64,000 bases of DNA from Ashinkailepas kermadecensis (GCA_034440615.1 JAOTOM010004867.1:434001-498000); one strand, 5' to 3'. Positions 34,671 to 46,555 are shown, counted from the stretch's first letter. The notes: generated by a model not told the origin, from the letters alone. Translations and numbers: made by a program.

Positions 34671-34806
34671 GTTTAGCCAAGTGGTGAATGGTGGTAACCT
34701 TGCCAACTGGAAATGTCAGAGGCAGTCCGGGGCAGTCTGTTTAGCCAAGTGGTGAATGGTGGTAACCTTGTCAACTGGAAATGTCAGAGCAGTCCGGAGC
34801 AGTCTG
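34671..34806. repeat. 68-bp direct duplication
   Basis: GTTTAGCCAAGTGGTGAATG occurs at 34671 and 34739 and the match continues to CAGTCTGTTTA, where a third partial start appears. Confidence 0.9.
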
Positions 34807-35458
34807 TTTATATGTCACAGGATATTTGGCTTTCGTGTACAATGATCGGGGATTTACACATGTTGAGAGAGACGTTGGCAGATGCCTGTACCTCGTGGAC
34901 GAAATTTCCGTTTGCCCTCTTTCAGTCGAATTTTTGACGATTTTACGAGGTTTGTAAAACAAATAATTGAAGCTTTAAAGGGCATTATCCCATCTTAAAA
35001 TTGTGTCGCATATCAATTAATGCGAATGACCGCTACAATTAATAAGGTAACTGATGTATCGATGGATGGTGGTTGATTAATTATTGAAGGGCTCGGGGTA
35101 TGTGAACTCCACCTATGCAAATGTACAAGTTAGATGTCAAGTTTTGAGGATGGTACAATGCAAACGTCGTGCTATTCCAACTACGTTCCACGGCATTTAT
35201 ATCAAATCGAACGTTCTAACACGTTTCCTGAAGTTAAAATTGCACCACCTGTTGATGGGATGTTGCGTGAGCCGTTTATCCGACGGCGTACGTGCTATTT
35301 TTGTCAGGCTACAGAATAGCCAAATGTTACGAGGGAAAGATAAATACCGGCTCAACGATTCCATCCACGCTGGTGCTCCTGATGCCCTTGCGAGGTTCTG
35401 TTGTTTATGTCACACTGCAGTAGTAGGAAGTAATCCCTTGAAATGCCCCGCTGAACCA
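34807..35458. other. Non-coding, nothing recognised
   Basis: AT-rich unique sequence. A 136-codon plus-strand frame ending at the next array shows no domain. Confidence 0.35.
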
Positions 35459-35827
35459 TGGGATCAGTGCGCATTGGAGCAGTGCACCTTATGAACCCTT
35501 CCTTTGGATCAGTGCGCATTGGAGCAGTGCACCTTATGAACCCTTCCTTGGGATCAGTGCGCATTGGAGCAGTGCACCTTATGAACCCTTCCTTTGGATC
35601 AGTGCGCATTGGAGCAGTGCACCTTATGAACCCTTCCTTGGGATCAGTGCGCATTGGAGCAGTGCACCTTATGAACCCTTCCTTGGGATCAGTGCGCATT
35701 GGAGCAGTGCACCTTATGAACCCTTCCTTGGGATCAGTGCGCATTGGAGCAGTGCACCTTATGAGCCCTTCCTTGGGATCAGTGCGCATTGGAGCAGTGC
35801 ACCTTATGAACCCATCCCTGGAATCAA
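35459..35827. repeat. 45-bp minisatellite, 8 copies
   Basis: The unit is GGATCAGTGCGCATTGGAGC plus AGTGCACCTTATGAACCCTT and CCTTG (or CCTTT). The G/T variant at the junction alternates in the first four copies and is then fixed. The 45-bp unit leaves both strands open. Confidence 0.95.
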
Positions 35828-38234
35828 TATTGAGTTCTTTACGTTTCAAGTTGCTGATTCCTCGCAATATTTTCCTTGAAGGTCTGCCTCATCTTACAGC
35901 TAAATTTTGTACAAGAATTGCTAGACTGACCGCATCAATCGACGAGGTCACCTGACCGTTGAATACGATGCATGTGATTTTGACCCCAGTCAACATATAT
36001 GGGGAGCTGTGCCGCAGACATAAGCCAGCAGTCACGCCAAGTGTGGATTACGCTGGGTGGGAATTGGTACCTACCTCTCAGGCCAACTTGTTTGACGTCA
36101 CACCATGTGTGTGACGATATTAGACTATCTGCATGCACCTTTTCTCCAGTATGCTAGTTTGGCCGCAAAACTTGCGCTATGTAGCTGCCAGATATGGGAT
36201 TGTAACTGATCGTCTGTATGTGTGTTTGTAAATTGATGCGCATGGAGACACTCGTCCTAGGCTCGCTCCTGCTAGTCGACCTGTCCGAACGCTCATCAAG
36301 TGGCAAACGTCATACAGTCCACATCGGCAGGGTTGGTGGAATGGCAGGGCGGGCTTGTTGAGTGCTTGAAAACCGGCTATATCGCAAGCAGACATCACTC
36401 TATTTGTAGGCTCACGATGTAAGTATCGATCTGGTCTGACACCGATTGGCAATATCTTATCTCGGAATACAGCGCAAATCCGGGATGGATCTCTGTCAGG
36501 GATGCTACAATGGATCCGCGATGGATCTCTGTTAAGGATGCTACAATTCACAATGCAGTTCAAATCGCTCGTGCATTACTGGCTTCATGCCGCCGTCAAA
36601 AACTCATTGCACCACGACGCCGACGAATACGGCCACAGAGCGTGCCCTCTTCGTTACCATTCCACTGGTGTAGGCTTGTGTGATGGTCACACGTATCGAA
36701 ATATATATGTGCAATGTTAATAACAGCCTGCCTTGTTAATAGTTCTTTGGCTTTTGTATAGCCGGTCATTTTCTCTGGTCATGGAAAGTGTCAGGTTTAC
36801 CCTCACCCAATTAACCGGTGTCCTTTCTGGTGCACCGAGCAAAAAGCCGACCAAAATGACCCCCGGAATCTAATGTGAATAGTTTCACTTCTTGTGGTCA
36901 GGTGTGACGGCTCGGCCTCCACACGCTCTTTTTGTTCCTCTTCCCAAATGATACGTGATTTGCATGGCCCATGCGTCCAAAACACCCAGCTATTACGAAG
37001 ATGGTGCATGCGATGGAAATGATCGTCTTGGTATGCATAGATAGATTGATATTGCAATTGCACTTGCAGTTGAAATTTGATTATTTTAGATGATTTGATG
37101 ATTTGCTTGACAAATCTGCTTGGCGGTCACTCACCTACCTGTGCATGACTATTCAGTGCTTGGTCCAAGTGCTAGTTCGGTGGCTCAGATGCTGCCATGT
37201 GCATTTCTCCTGTTTTGCGCTGTTACATGACTGATTAAAATTTGAGCGAGAAACGCCAAACAGTATCAATTTGAATTGATCTGATATTATTGCTAGAAAC
37301 GTGTGAGTACCTCCTATGCGCATGGTTAACAATTTTAGACTGATCTTAAAATGTTGGGTGTACATGCAAGCCTAACTTTTCCCAGAATATTGTGAATGAA
37401 TGAAGTGATGTGAATCACTTTACAATATGTCTACACTATACCTACAATATGAGTTGTTATTCCAATATGTTACGCCAGCACCCCAATGCTCTTTTAGGCA
37501 GCCAATTTTCTCCCTCCCATCAACATTTGTTTTCAAACATCGGCCTTTGTTTGTAGGAAGCGCCATCTATGGTTACGTTTCACGTATGAAATGTCTTGAT
37601 GTGCAATATCCAGTTGCCTATAGGCCAGTCCGTTTTTTCCATTCTATGTTAGATTCGGTGGACAAAAATAGGATTGCAGACATGTACCACAGTGCGCAAT
37701 GAGCAAAGCCGACAACCCGCTCTGTTGATCCAGCAAGGCATTTCTTGCCCGCAGCTCAACAGCTCGACAACACACACTGTGATAACTCGAGGGAAAAACT
37801 GGTCATAAATCATTGCGGACAAAGTATGCTAGTTACAGGGGCGATTTTGGTCTTAATCGAAAGAGCTTCACATTTCGAACATATGGAGAAGTTCTATTGT
37901 ACTAAAGATTGCTTAACCCGGGAATTTCAGAGGTAATACCTACTAGAGTGAAGGAAACATTTCCCTCCCCTCATTTTGCTTCCGCGAAATATCTCGGGAA
38001 CCAATTGAGGTAGACAGCTCAAATTGTACACACACCTACATGAGTATCTAGTGCACCTTGTTGTAAAAGATCGACGTCCGGTCATGCATAGTGACATCAT
38101 AATGACGTCTTAAGCGAAGTCCATGGGCATTCATATATTTGATAATTATTAGATAGCCTTTGCTATGCGAACATTCTGCACTGTAAATGTGACCTAATAA
38201 TTGCTCCGCAGAATAGATTCAAGATATCCTTGTC
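35828..38234. other. Non-coding unique sequence
   Basis: AT-rich, without long frames or recognised domains. A two-copy 34-bp repeat lies at 36478-36546 (GATGGATCTCTGT and GATGCTACAA in each). Confidence 0.4.
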
Positions 38235-38930
38235 TTAAGTGGCTGAAATTATTCTAAAATACATCCCTAAGATATGACACACAGGTAAAATATGGGTCTC
38301 TGACGGCACGTCGAGCCGTTTTCCCGCCGTTAGACGTACGTACCTACATGGCTGATCCACGACAAGACCCAGTCTCTCCCGGAACTGCTGCTGTAATTCC
38401 TTCCTTATTTCTTTCACACGCATCTTGTTTTCTTCGCCAGACACTGCCCACACTTTGATCTCCAGACGGTAAGAAATGTGGAGAAGGCATTCAAAGCATC
38501 GAATCCAGGCATGCATAGTTGAGAGACCGAGCTGGCATGCACCCTCGCGGGCAGGTCGAGCCGCGGCAGCAGACAGGTCATTTATCTGATGAGGTGTGCA
38601 CCCACAAATGGTGCATGTCATGCTGCTGCCGGTGTTGGTCAGAGCGTTCGCCACCTTGCTGTCAATCATGGTGAGGTGAAGATTATACGCCACTCTGAAA
38701 CTGGTACCGTCTGTTGCGGCGACGTGGGTCGGCCTCAGTAGACGTATCTCGGATTTAACACTGTCTCGTTCTTTCCGGGAGGCCTCTGCTGTCTCGCGCT
38801 TGTATTGGATCCGCAACGGCCGGCAGAAGCGGATTGAAGACGGCGTGGGTTGGTCCAGACGCAAATGCCACCCACTGTTAGTTGCAAAGGCATCAGAGTG
38901 GTACAGAACATTTTTTTTCTGCAGCTTCAT
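38235..38930 (-). pseudogene. Longest open segment of the RAG1-like remnant (231 codons)
   Basis: This segment holds the FCRP motif, the MID acidic residue, the CTIC zinc-type pair and the HAWIRCFE helix in one frame. The normal order would continue after LGLVVDQP into a glycine-rich NDGNTARR-type motif. Here the frame instead runs into RYVRLTAGKRL, while the expected residues (SNGGKTARR) lie one frame over, so there is a frameshift near 38340. The later catalytic Glu region is absent. An alternative is an unclassified transposase family sharing these motifs. Confidence 0.6.
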
Positions 38931-39560
38931 CGCCGTCTCCCATCTGTTTGTATACAGCTTGCCTTGTAGCCTCGTAAAATTCCCATTTGACGTGAAGCAC
39001 GGCCGAAGTGCAGGTGCTGGATGACGTCGACTGCTGGTCGGCAGGTGAAGCTGAGTCGGTACGGGCGACAGACGGCAGACATGCCACCAGCCGCTGCGTC
39101 GTATGATCCAGGAGAGCGTGTAGAGAGCTGACGTATGATCCAGGAGAGCTGACGTCTCGGTGAATTACATGCTGTTGACTGCCGGATAGCACTCTACCTT
39201 GGCTTCATGCACCATTCCATAAGCAGGCAGGATGTCTGTCTTCGCCGCATCATTCGTCACTCGGCGGACCATACGGTAGCCGTGCACAGACAAGTCAGCT
39301 GACACACACATTGCCATCGCCCGGTCTCCTGACACTCGCTCGGGTTGGCTCACTTTAGAGCTCCTGAGAGCCCGGCGAATCTTGCTGGGCCGATTCGGTT
39401 ATTCCCCTACCTGTCGCAGCACGAAAGCCGCGTCATTCATTCCCTCAGCACAAACACTTTGCCTAGCAGCCTCCACGAGCTACAGAGAACTGTGCTGTTG
39501 AGCAACTCTTGAGGACGCCCGACGCTGAGAACGGGCGCTGAACTGATCGTAGATTCTACC
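38235..39560 (-). pseudogene. Remnant of a RAG1/Transib-like DDE recombinase
   Basis: Minus-strand frames spell, in order, YDQFSARSQRR (near 39554-39520), SADLSVHGYRMVRR (39302-39258), ILPAYGMVHEAKVECYP (39235-39185), LLDHTTQRL, a KW...QAVYKQ segment, SIRFCRPLRIQYKRETAE (near 38845-38792), LTMIDSKVANALTN (near 38675), CTICG (near 38615-38600), HAWIRCFECLLHISY (38513-38470), ELQQQFRERLGLVVDQP and, after a frameshift, SNGGKTARR (near 38333-38308). This order matches RAG1-like transposases of invertebrates as I know them: FCxP, an MID catalytic Asp, CxxC zinc cysteines, HAWIxxFE and NxGNxAR. Stops and frameshifts, a small internal duplication at 39100-39150 and a probable Asp-to-Tyr change at the first catalytic site show it is dead. 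The 3' end after the GKTARR motif is missing. Family assignment is from memory of motifs. Confidence 0.6.
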
Positions 39561-39945
39561 TGGTCGCCCTCGCGCTCCCTCCACGGCCTCGTCATCAAGC
39601 TTCATCATCACTCACGACGTGGTCACCACGCTTCAGGGACACGTAGAACACGTCTCCCGAAAGATAGGTCGCAAACTGACTTCTGAATTTGCGTGTCCAC
39701 AATCTTTTTCGTGTCCACAATCGACGACTCAATCGGGAGATAGTCCTGAGGGATTTTCTCCATAACCAACTGCAAACGATAAGTAAATACATGAGCATAA
39801 TAGTTTCCACGCCCAAACGCTATTGCGCTGGTTAACAAGTCCACTAATTCCTCTCTGCTGACAAGCACCTCCATGTTCACTGTTCGCAAAATCCAACCAC
39901 ACTGACCAGACCGCTACAGGCAAGGACAGCTCCCCTGGCATGGGA
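39561..39945 (-). pseudogene. Possible N-terminal part of the RAG1-like remnant
   Basis: Minus-strand frames between 39941 and 39595 (with YRLQLVMEKIPQDYLPIESS and EVLVSREELVDLLTSAI) lie directly upstream of the recognised motifs and in the right orientation. I do not recognise their domains, so inclusion in the element is by position only. Confidence 0.3.
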
Positions 39946-41049
39946 AACGCTCTACGCGACCTATCTCGACTTAGTCGCCTCGTCAGTTAGGGGATATTTT
40001 TTGCACAGCGATCGCTGGAACAGGCTTCCCGCCAGCCGGCGCGTCGCGGCGTCCGACTGAGGCTTCCCCGTGCCGGCCACAGCATCGCACCGCGACCTTG
40101 CGGGGCTTCCCCGTGCCGGCCACCGCATCGCACCGCGACCTGCCGGGATACAACTGATCACTACCGGTGTTAGAGCAGATAGGTGCAGCTGAAACTTACG
40201 ATTCATATAGTCAAAGGATCGCTGATTTCATTGGGATTGGTCTCTGGTTGTGCGCTGTTGTGCGTTTTTTAAACCTTAATCGAACTTGGAGGTACTAAAA
40301 ATGTAACGACTGTTGTAATGACTTATTTTTTTAATCAAAAATATAATATTGTGAAGCGTTCTATGCCTTTTTGAATTCCTTAACGCATTAAGAATGTTCT
40401 CAGCTATCATTTCATACCTCACTTGTCCAGGTTTTTAGAATGCATCTTACCTTTATCAGTCGCCAAACTCCGACAACATTTGTGCACGCGTGCATCGTTT
40501 TTTTCCATACGTAATGTTGTCCATGTTAATGGACTTGTTACTATATCAAATTTTGTGAAAATTGTCATAAACACTGTGACCTGGTGTGCGTCAAGCATCT
40601 GCTGATGCCATGGCGCCACGAATATGGCATCAAAAAATGGTTAAGAAATGCATTTCTGGCCAATTTTTCCCTTGAGTTATCACACTGTGCAACGGCTCGA
40701 ATGACCCTTCCAGATCAGCAACTGTAGGCACTAACATAAACTTGACACCTTCAAATCTATGTTGCTCCATTTTAGAGTTCCAAATATGGGTTCCCGAAGT
40801 CGAAATTCTTATACTTGAGTAGACCTGCTGCGTTGCCAGTGGCCTCTCGATCAACAAAATAACTTATCCGCAATAGAAGTTCCTGAGCATCGATTCCCCC
40901 CTCCCACCATACACACTTGTCTCGTGTTCTAAAATCTGCATAAGTAACTGCAGAGCTACTGCGCTTCATGGAGTATTCATTGCTATCAGCTCACACATTA
41001 CCAGAGAACATTGATTACTCCGCCCTGCCAGTTGTGGCGTGATTAACTG
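39946..41049. other. Non-coding; 43-bp duplication at 40060-40147
   Basis: GCTTCCCCGTGCCGGCCAC begins two 43-bp copies at 40062 and 40105. The remaining sequence is AT-rich with no supportable gene. Confidence 0.45.
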
Positions 41050-41233
41050 CCCGTCGCCGCAGTTCTCATTTTTCATTTTCGTGGGGCGACACCCGTCGCT
41101 CTTTTCGTTGGTTTCTTGGGGTGACACCCGTCACCCCGCGTGGATTTGTTTCATCCCATCGTATCTCTGTTCCCTGTGTTTCTGTGTCCGTCTCGTTTCT
41201 TTAAGTTACACTAGGTAGGGCTTTTTTCCCACG

Positions 41234-42364
41234 ATGGGAAAAAAACACAAAAAAGATACTGACCCCAGCTCGCCACCGGACTCCGAGACGGAATTTCCGC
41301 CGCTGACCACGCCTGACGACCATCGCGCGAACCCGGACTGTGCACATGATACTACCGTTGATGACCCGCGCCAGACAATTCCATTGGACGACGCCATAGA
41401 AGCCCTTTGTCCCTCACCGACCCCCGCTCGTACCAAGACCTCACCTCGCAATTCCGACCAGACCACCACTCTCCACGCCACAGACCCACGCCCTAACCAG
41501 ACCACGCCATCCCAACCTGATCCCATCGAACCCTACCTCGACAGTGCTGGCTCTTTCATAGTAGTCAAGCCTGTCGAGGAATTCGTTTCCTTCCGCCGTA
41601 TTAATGTTTTCTGGCCGACCAAACAACTCCTCTCCATCTGCTCCTTAGCCAATCCTGATATCGAAGCCCCTGCCAACGGAACCCTTGTCATCAAAACCCA
41701 AACCCGAGCCCAGACCAAAGCCCTCCTCCGTACCACTATATTTTGTGGTAAATCCGTCACCATTACCCTACATTCCAACCGCAACACCATCAAGGGCACC
41801 GTCTTCGCGCCGGAGCTCCGCTTCATGACTGAGGCGGATATCCAGACGGAGCTCAGGCCGGAGGGGGTGACCCACGTCCACCGCATTACCTCATTTAAAG
41901 ACGGCCAGAAACGCGATACAAGCCTCCTTGTCCATACCTTCAACTCTACAACTCCCAAGACCCTCCTCGCCGGCTACATCCGATTCCAAGTCCGCGTATT
42001 TATTCCCAATCCCCTCCGCTGTTTCAATTGTCAGCGCTTCGGGCATGGGAGTAAGACGTGTCGCCAAACCGCTCGATGCCCTAAGTGCGGAGAAACACCC
42101 CATCCTGATTCCACCTGCTCCAAGCCTGCCCACTGCCTCAGCTGTAACACGCCCGATCACCTCACCACATCCAATCAATGTCCAGTTTGGCGCAATGAAA
42201 AGGAGGTCTGCGCTGTCAAGGCCACAACCGGGGTCTCATACCCCCAGGCCCGACGGTCTGTCGAAGCTACCTCCCCATCAACAAAAACGTACGCCCAGGC
42301 GGCCACCGTTGCTCCCCCACACATCGCGTCAACACTATTTCTGCCTCGATCCAAACTGACATGA
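41234..42364 (+). CDS. LINE ORF1 (gag-like nucleic-acid-binding protein), main part
   Basis: 376 codons open with MGKKHKKD and an acidic, Pro/Thr-rich N-terminus. About residues 95-250 are a folded-looking region that resembles the RNA-binding part of Jockey ORF1 proteins. Three zinc knuckles follow at about residues 260-315: CFNCQRFGHGSKTC, CPKCGETPHPDSTC and CLSCNTPDHLTTSNQC. ORF1p coats the element RNA and accompanies it to the target. The stop TGA at 42362-42364 overlaps an ATG (ATGA at 42361-42364) that starts the downstream frame. Comparison of frames suggests the true C-terminus continues after a frameshift near 42335, so the apparent stop may be damage. Confidence 0.8.
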   Translation: MGKKHKKDTDPSSPPDSETEFPPLTTPDDHRANPDCAHDTTVDDPRQTIPLDDAIEALCPSPTPARTKTSPRNSDQTTTLHATDPRPNQTTPSQPDPIEPYLDSAGSFIVVKPVEEFVSFRRINVFWPTKQLLSICSLANPDIEAPANGTLVIKTQTRAQTKALLRTTIFCGKSVTITLHSNRNTIKGTVFAPELRFMTEADIQTELRPEGVTHVHRITSFKDGQKRDTSLLVHTFNSTTPKTLLAGYIRFQVRVFIPNPLRCFNCQRFGHGSKTCRQTARCPKCGETPHPDSTCSKPAHCLSCNTPDHLTTSNQCPVWRNEKEVCAVKATTGVSYPQARRSVEATSPSTKTYAQAATVAPPHIASTLFLPRSKLT

Positions 42365-42813
42365 TTCCCGGATTAGCCCCACTCAAAAAACTTGCACCAC
42401 TCACCACACCTACACAAACCACCCTGGCTCAAAACACACAGACCATTCCGACCAAACAAACGCCAACAAATTCCGCAAGGAATTCCAGACCCCGCAGCCA
42501 TTCGGCTGCCGGGGAAACGCGAGCCACTTCGGTGGCGCACCGACCGAACCCGGGCGCCCCGCCCGGTGCAAGCCGGCGATCACGTGACCCGACCGACTCC
42601 CAACCGGCGGGATCCCCACGGCAGTGGCCGGCCGGCGTGATCCTGCCAAGGTCACCGGCCGGTCGGACGGTTCAGGCGGATCAACCGCCGCCGGACGCAC
42701 CCAACACACATGCCTGCCCGAGCTGCAATCGTGGCTGCGCCAGGCACCGAAAGGTGCCGACAAATATAAATTTTATATGTCCATATTTCTACAATGGAAC
42801 TGCCGTAGTTTGA
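42335..42813 (+). pseudogene. LINE ORF1 C-terminal tail in a shifted frame
   Basis: The frame reading TISASIQTDMIPGLAPLKKL continues 150 codons to 42813, with a Pro/Ser/Thr/Arg-rich tail ending near CPSCNRGCARHRK. Position directly after the knuckle region suggests it was the ORF1 C-terminus, separated by a one-base indel near 42335. It overlaps the start of ORF2 by 37 bases. Alternatively it is chance open sequence in a GC-rich stretch. Confidence 0.5.
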
Positions 42814-43345
42814 TTTCCAAATGGGCAGAAATGAAAGCCTTTTTTAGCATCTTAACTCAGATTCTCATCGCACTCCAAGAAACATGGTTTTTGCCTACAG
42901 ACATATATAACTTCAATCTTCCAAATTACTCACTGTACCGTCACGATGAGGTCCGTGGACCACATCGCAGTGGCGGTGCAGCACTGTACATCAACAATGA
43001 TTTTACACATACACAAATTACACTTAATTCATCTTTACAAGCCGTAGCTTGTACATTACGTTTCCATGGGAGGAATATAGACGTATGTTCTATTTATATT
43101 CCACCACACACAGACAACACAAATATTTTGACAGAATTAGAAAACCTTATAGCAAAATTAAAGAACCCGTTCGTCTTACTCAGCGATTTCAACGCTCATA
43201 GCCCAGCGTGGGATAAAAAATGTATACACCCAGACACTCGCGGACGCATTATACAACACATGTTAGACCGACACAATTTAGTAATACTTAACACTGGAGA
43301 GCCAACTTTTTTCACCTCGGACACAACACAGAAACTGCAATAGAT
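42777..43345 (+). pseudogene. LINE ORF2: endonuclease domain
   Basis: The ATG at 42777 starts MSIFLQWNCRSL, the usual beginning of a Jockey-type apurinic endonuclease. LQWNCRS holds the first Asn, LQETW the metal-binding Glu, RSGGAALYI a core strand, and SDFNAHSPAW the Asp/Asn pair. The domain nicks target DNA to prime reverse transcription. An in-frame TAG after TTQKLQ (near 43341) follows a frameshift. The expected TETAIDLTICSPTL is present one frame over. An earlier ATG at 42624 exists in frame, but the stretch before LQWNC overlaps ORF1 and is not conserved-looking. Confidence 0.8.
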
Positions 43346-44263
43346 TTGACAATTTGCTCTCCAACTTTGGCCAACGATTTCGATTGGACCATAGACACAG
43401 ACATTCATGACAGCGATCATTACCCCATCAAATTAATACCAACCTTTTCAACTGCTACTGATAGTACACCCAAATTTATCCCACGCTGGAACATTTCAAA
43501 GGCCGATTGGACAACATTTCAGGAACTTTCTTATATTCAATACGACCCCAACATTTCTCCCGTCGAAAACATCAACTCAATTACACACACACTTTTCGAA
43601 GCAGCATCCACCACAATTCCACTCACGAAACCTTTCACAAAAAGAAACCCAGTACCTTGATGGTGTCTAGAAATTTCACAAGCAATTGCGGTTCGAAAAA
43701 GAGCATTCAGGAAGTATTTACGACATTCCAATCAAGAAAATGTAACCACCCGTAACCGGGAACGTGCGAGAACCCGCCGCATCATTCGCGATGCTAAGAG
43801 ACGTTCATGGTCCTCATATCTACAGCAGCTCACTTTTCAAACACCTTTAAGTAAAATATGGCAAGTAATCCGACGTTTGTCCGGACGCTCCCCATTTAAA
43901 TCTCTACCGGCCCTCAAAATCCACAATCTCACCATTACAGACCCACAAACCATAGTAAATACCATAGCTGATACCATAGCCCATAATAGCTCCGACGAGA
44001 ACTATCGACCTAATTTCTTACAAAATGCACACCACACCTTTCACACCAATATCGACCTCTTTGATTCCGACAATACCGATTACTACAATGATTCTTTTCA
44101 TCTTTCTGAACTGGAGAATGCCATTTCATCCGCCGGCAGCACTTCAGTAGGGCCTGACAAATTACATTATTCCTTCTTTCGACATCTATCTGACCACACC
44201 AAACAATGCATCTTAGACACATTTAATTCATTATGGTCAAATCATATCTTTCCTGAAGCATGA
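43322..44263 (+). pseudogene. LINE ORF2: endonuclease end and RT N-terminal region
   Basis: After the frameshift, TETAIDLTICSPTL and HDSDHYPI (the SDHxPI endonuclease tail with its His) are read. A TGA at 43658-43660 stands where a Trp is usual in the VPWW motif. The frame then continues through EISQAIAVRKRAFRKY, SSGRSPFKSL-like sequence, SAGSTSVGPDKLHY (typical of the RT fingers) and LFNSLWSNHIFPEA-like residues, ending in a second TGA at 44261-44263, again at an expected Trp. Both stops are single G-to-A changes of TGG. Confidence 0.75.
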
Positions 44264-45620
44264 AAAAAAAACTATCATCATCCCCATTCCAAAACCCGGC
44301 AAAGACCATAGTAACCGAAGTAATTTTCGACCCATTGCACTCACCAATTGTTTAGGAAAACTTTTTGAACGAATAGTTATTAAAAGACTGACCTGGCACC
44401 TGGAAACAAATTCACTTTTATCTCCCTTTCAATATGCTTTTCGGCGAGGACGCAGCACCATAGATCACCTTATTAGATTAGAAACAGACATCCGCCTAGG
44501 CTACAAAAAAAAAACATGAACACACAGTCGTAGTATTTTTAGACATAAGCAAAGCTTACGATATGGTTTTCAAACCCGCATTACTTTTCAAAATTCAGCA
44601 ACTCGGTATAAAAGGACACTTCGCTCATTATTTAGTAGGTTTTTATCCGGTACTCGCCCATTCCACATCAGGTGCCGGTCAGCCATCTCCGATCCACATA
44701 TTCTTCAAAATTGACTAGCACAGGGAAGCTGCATTTCACCAGTTTTATTCAACCTCATCATTGACGATCTTTTCGCCGACATGCCTATTAACGTATTATA
44801 CTCTTTGTTTGCCGATGACAGCGCAATTTGGTGTTCCGGAAAAAATTACGAGCATTGTTTAATTCACCTACAAAACGCACTAGACAAAACACATCAATGG
44901 TCCATGAAGTATGGTTTCATTTTTTCGGCCACAAAATCTGCAACCATGATATTTAGCAAATGTTTTGCCCGCCCAATACCAGAAACACCGCTTCACCTCG
45001 GAAGCAATGATATACCTTTTGTAAATTCGTTTAAATTTCTTGGTATTATTTTTGACCGTAGGCTTTTAATGCATAAACACATCAAACACATACAGAACAA
45101 ATGTTTTCACCGACTGAATTTATTTCGATGCATCACTTCTTCATCACTTGGAGCCGACCGTCATACACTTCTACTACTTTACAATTCTTTAGTTCTACCC
45201 ATAATTGAATATGGATCCGTAGTATATACCGGTGCTAGCACATCCTCCTTACACATTTTAGACACCATTCAAAATAAATTTATCCGTATCGCACTCGGTG
45301 CAATGACAATTTCACCCATCATTTCCTTAGAAGTCGAATTGAGAATTCCTCCACTAGCTCTCCGTAGAATGCAGCAAACACTTAGGTACGCCTCCAAAAT
45401 TCAATTTCACGCAGACCATCCCACACACGCGTCATTACAAATTCTCCGAAATTTACATAATGGTTATTTAGGTCCAGTCGAAAAACGAACTGGTCTCACT
45501 ATAGCTTCTCGAGTCAAAACATTTTCTGAACAACTTTATTTCACTATTCCACGCCTTACTTCTCTTTCTCCACCAACTACACCACCGTGGCAGATAGCCG
45601 AACGACACATTTTTATTTAA
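44264..45620 (+). pseudogene. LINE ORF2: reverse transcriptase palm and thumb
   Basis: Reading across breaks, FRPIALTNCLGKLFERI (finger motif), SPFQYAFRRGRSTIDHL, VVVFLDISKAYDMV (motif A with catalytic Asp), LAQGSCISPVLF (motif B), YSLFADDSAIW (motif C) and FKFLGIIFDRRL (motif D) follow in order. Frameshifts lie at an A-run near 44507-44516 and a T-run near 44640-44648. From about 44718 the frame is clean for 300 codons through the thumb (IPPLALRRMQQTLRY) to a stop at 45618. All catalytic carboxylates remain, but the frame breaks make it inactive. Confidence 0.85.
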
Positions 45621-46249
45621 CCACCACTCCAGAATCACAGCTTTGTCCAGAATATACGAAACAAAAATTTTACAAATTTCGGGCTCGTTATTCTCATGTT
45701 CCTTTTGTTTTTACTGACGGTTCGAAAGGCGCAAACTTTACAGGAAATGCCATAGTTTCGGGAACAAACAAAAAACAACATCGACTACCAGACGGAACAT
45801 CAATCTTCATCGCCGAATTACATGCTATCCTCATTGCCCTCCGTTACATTCGCAATCGTTTTCTCTGTCACCCCATGCGCAGCGTCGTCATTTGTTCCGA
45901 CTCCAAATCTGTTTTACAATCTCTTTCGTCACTTTCTTTTTCATATCATTGCCATATTTATATTTATGAAACATTAGGAACACTTCACCTGATGGGCGTG
46001 GAGGTCCGTTTCCTGTGGGTGCGCAGTCACTGCGGCATCCCAGGGAACGAAGAAGCCGACACATTAGCAAAAGCACCATTACACCTCCAAAACATCACAG
46101 AAATTCTACCACATTTTGAAGGTATTAAATCATCAATACAACAGAGCATTCGACATTTTTGGACACAAAATTGGACACAAAACACGAACGAACCATACAC
46201 AATTACATATCATCAAACCTGTCGTCGATATCTGGACCACATCATATAA
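45587..46249 (+). pseudogene. LINE ORF2: RNase H domain
   Basis: The four RNase H carboxylates are all present: Asp in FTDGSKG, Glu in IAELHA, Asp in ICSDSKSVL and Asp in GNEEADTLAKA. WVRSHCGIPGNE is the usual W-x-x-SH-x-GI segment. RNase H removes RNA from the RNA-DNA hybrid after copying. The frame overlaps the end of the RT frame by 34 bases, so a frameshift sits near 45600. The intact domain here contrasts with the array-replaced RNase H at 9.7-10.7 kb. Confidence 0.85.
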
Positions 46250-46555
46250 AAAAATCGACACGAAGAAAAAATATTATCACGTTTACGCATCGGCCATACT
46301 TTTCTTACACATCGATATATCAACACGGCTTCACCCAGACCTTCATGCCCATCATGCAACACCTATCTTACAGTTACACATATTCTTCTTCACTGTCGGA
46401 AGTTCCACGGCCCTCAAAAAATACTGACGGACTATTGCCATATACACAACATTCCATTTTCTCTGCCAACACTATTGGGGGATAATCATCCATTTCTCCT
46501 CAAACTACTTTTCAGTTTTCTCCAACAAACCAACCTGCTCCAGGACATATAAACT
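46250..46555 (+). pseudogene. LINE ORF2: C-terminal tail with zinc motif
   Basis: In a shifted frame the tail reads LSRLRIGHTFLTHRY, CPSCNTYLTVTHILLHC (two Cys, His, Cys) and LLKLLFSFLQQTNLLQDI, ending at a TAA. This matches the tail of Jockey-type ORF2. A break near 46245 separates it from the RNase H frame. Confidence 0.75.
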
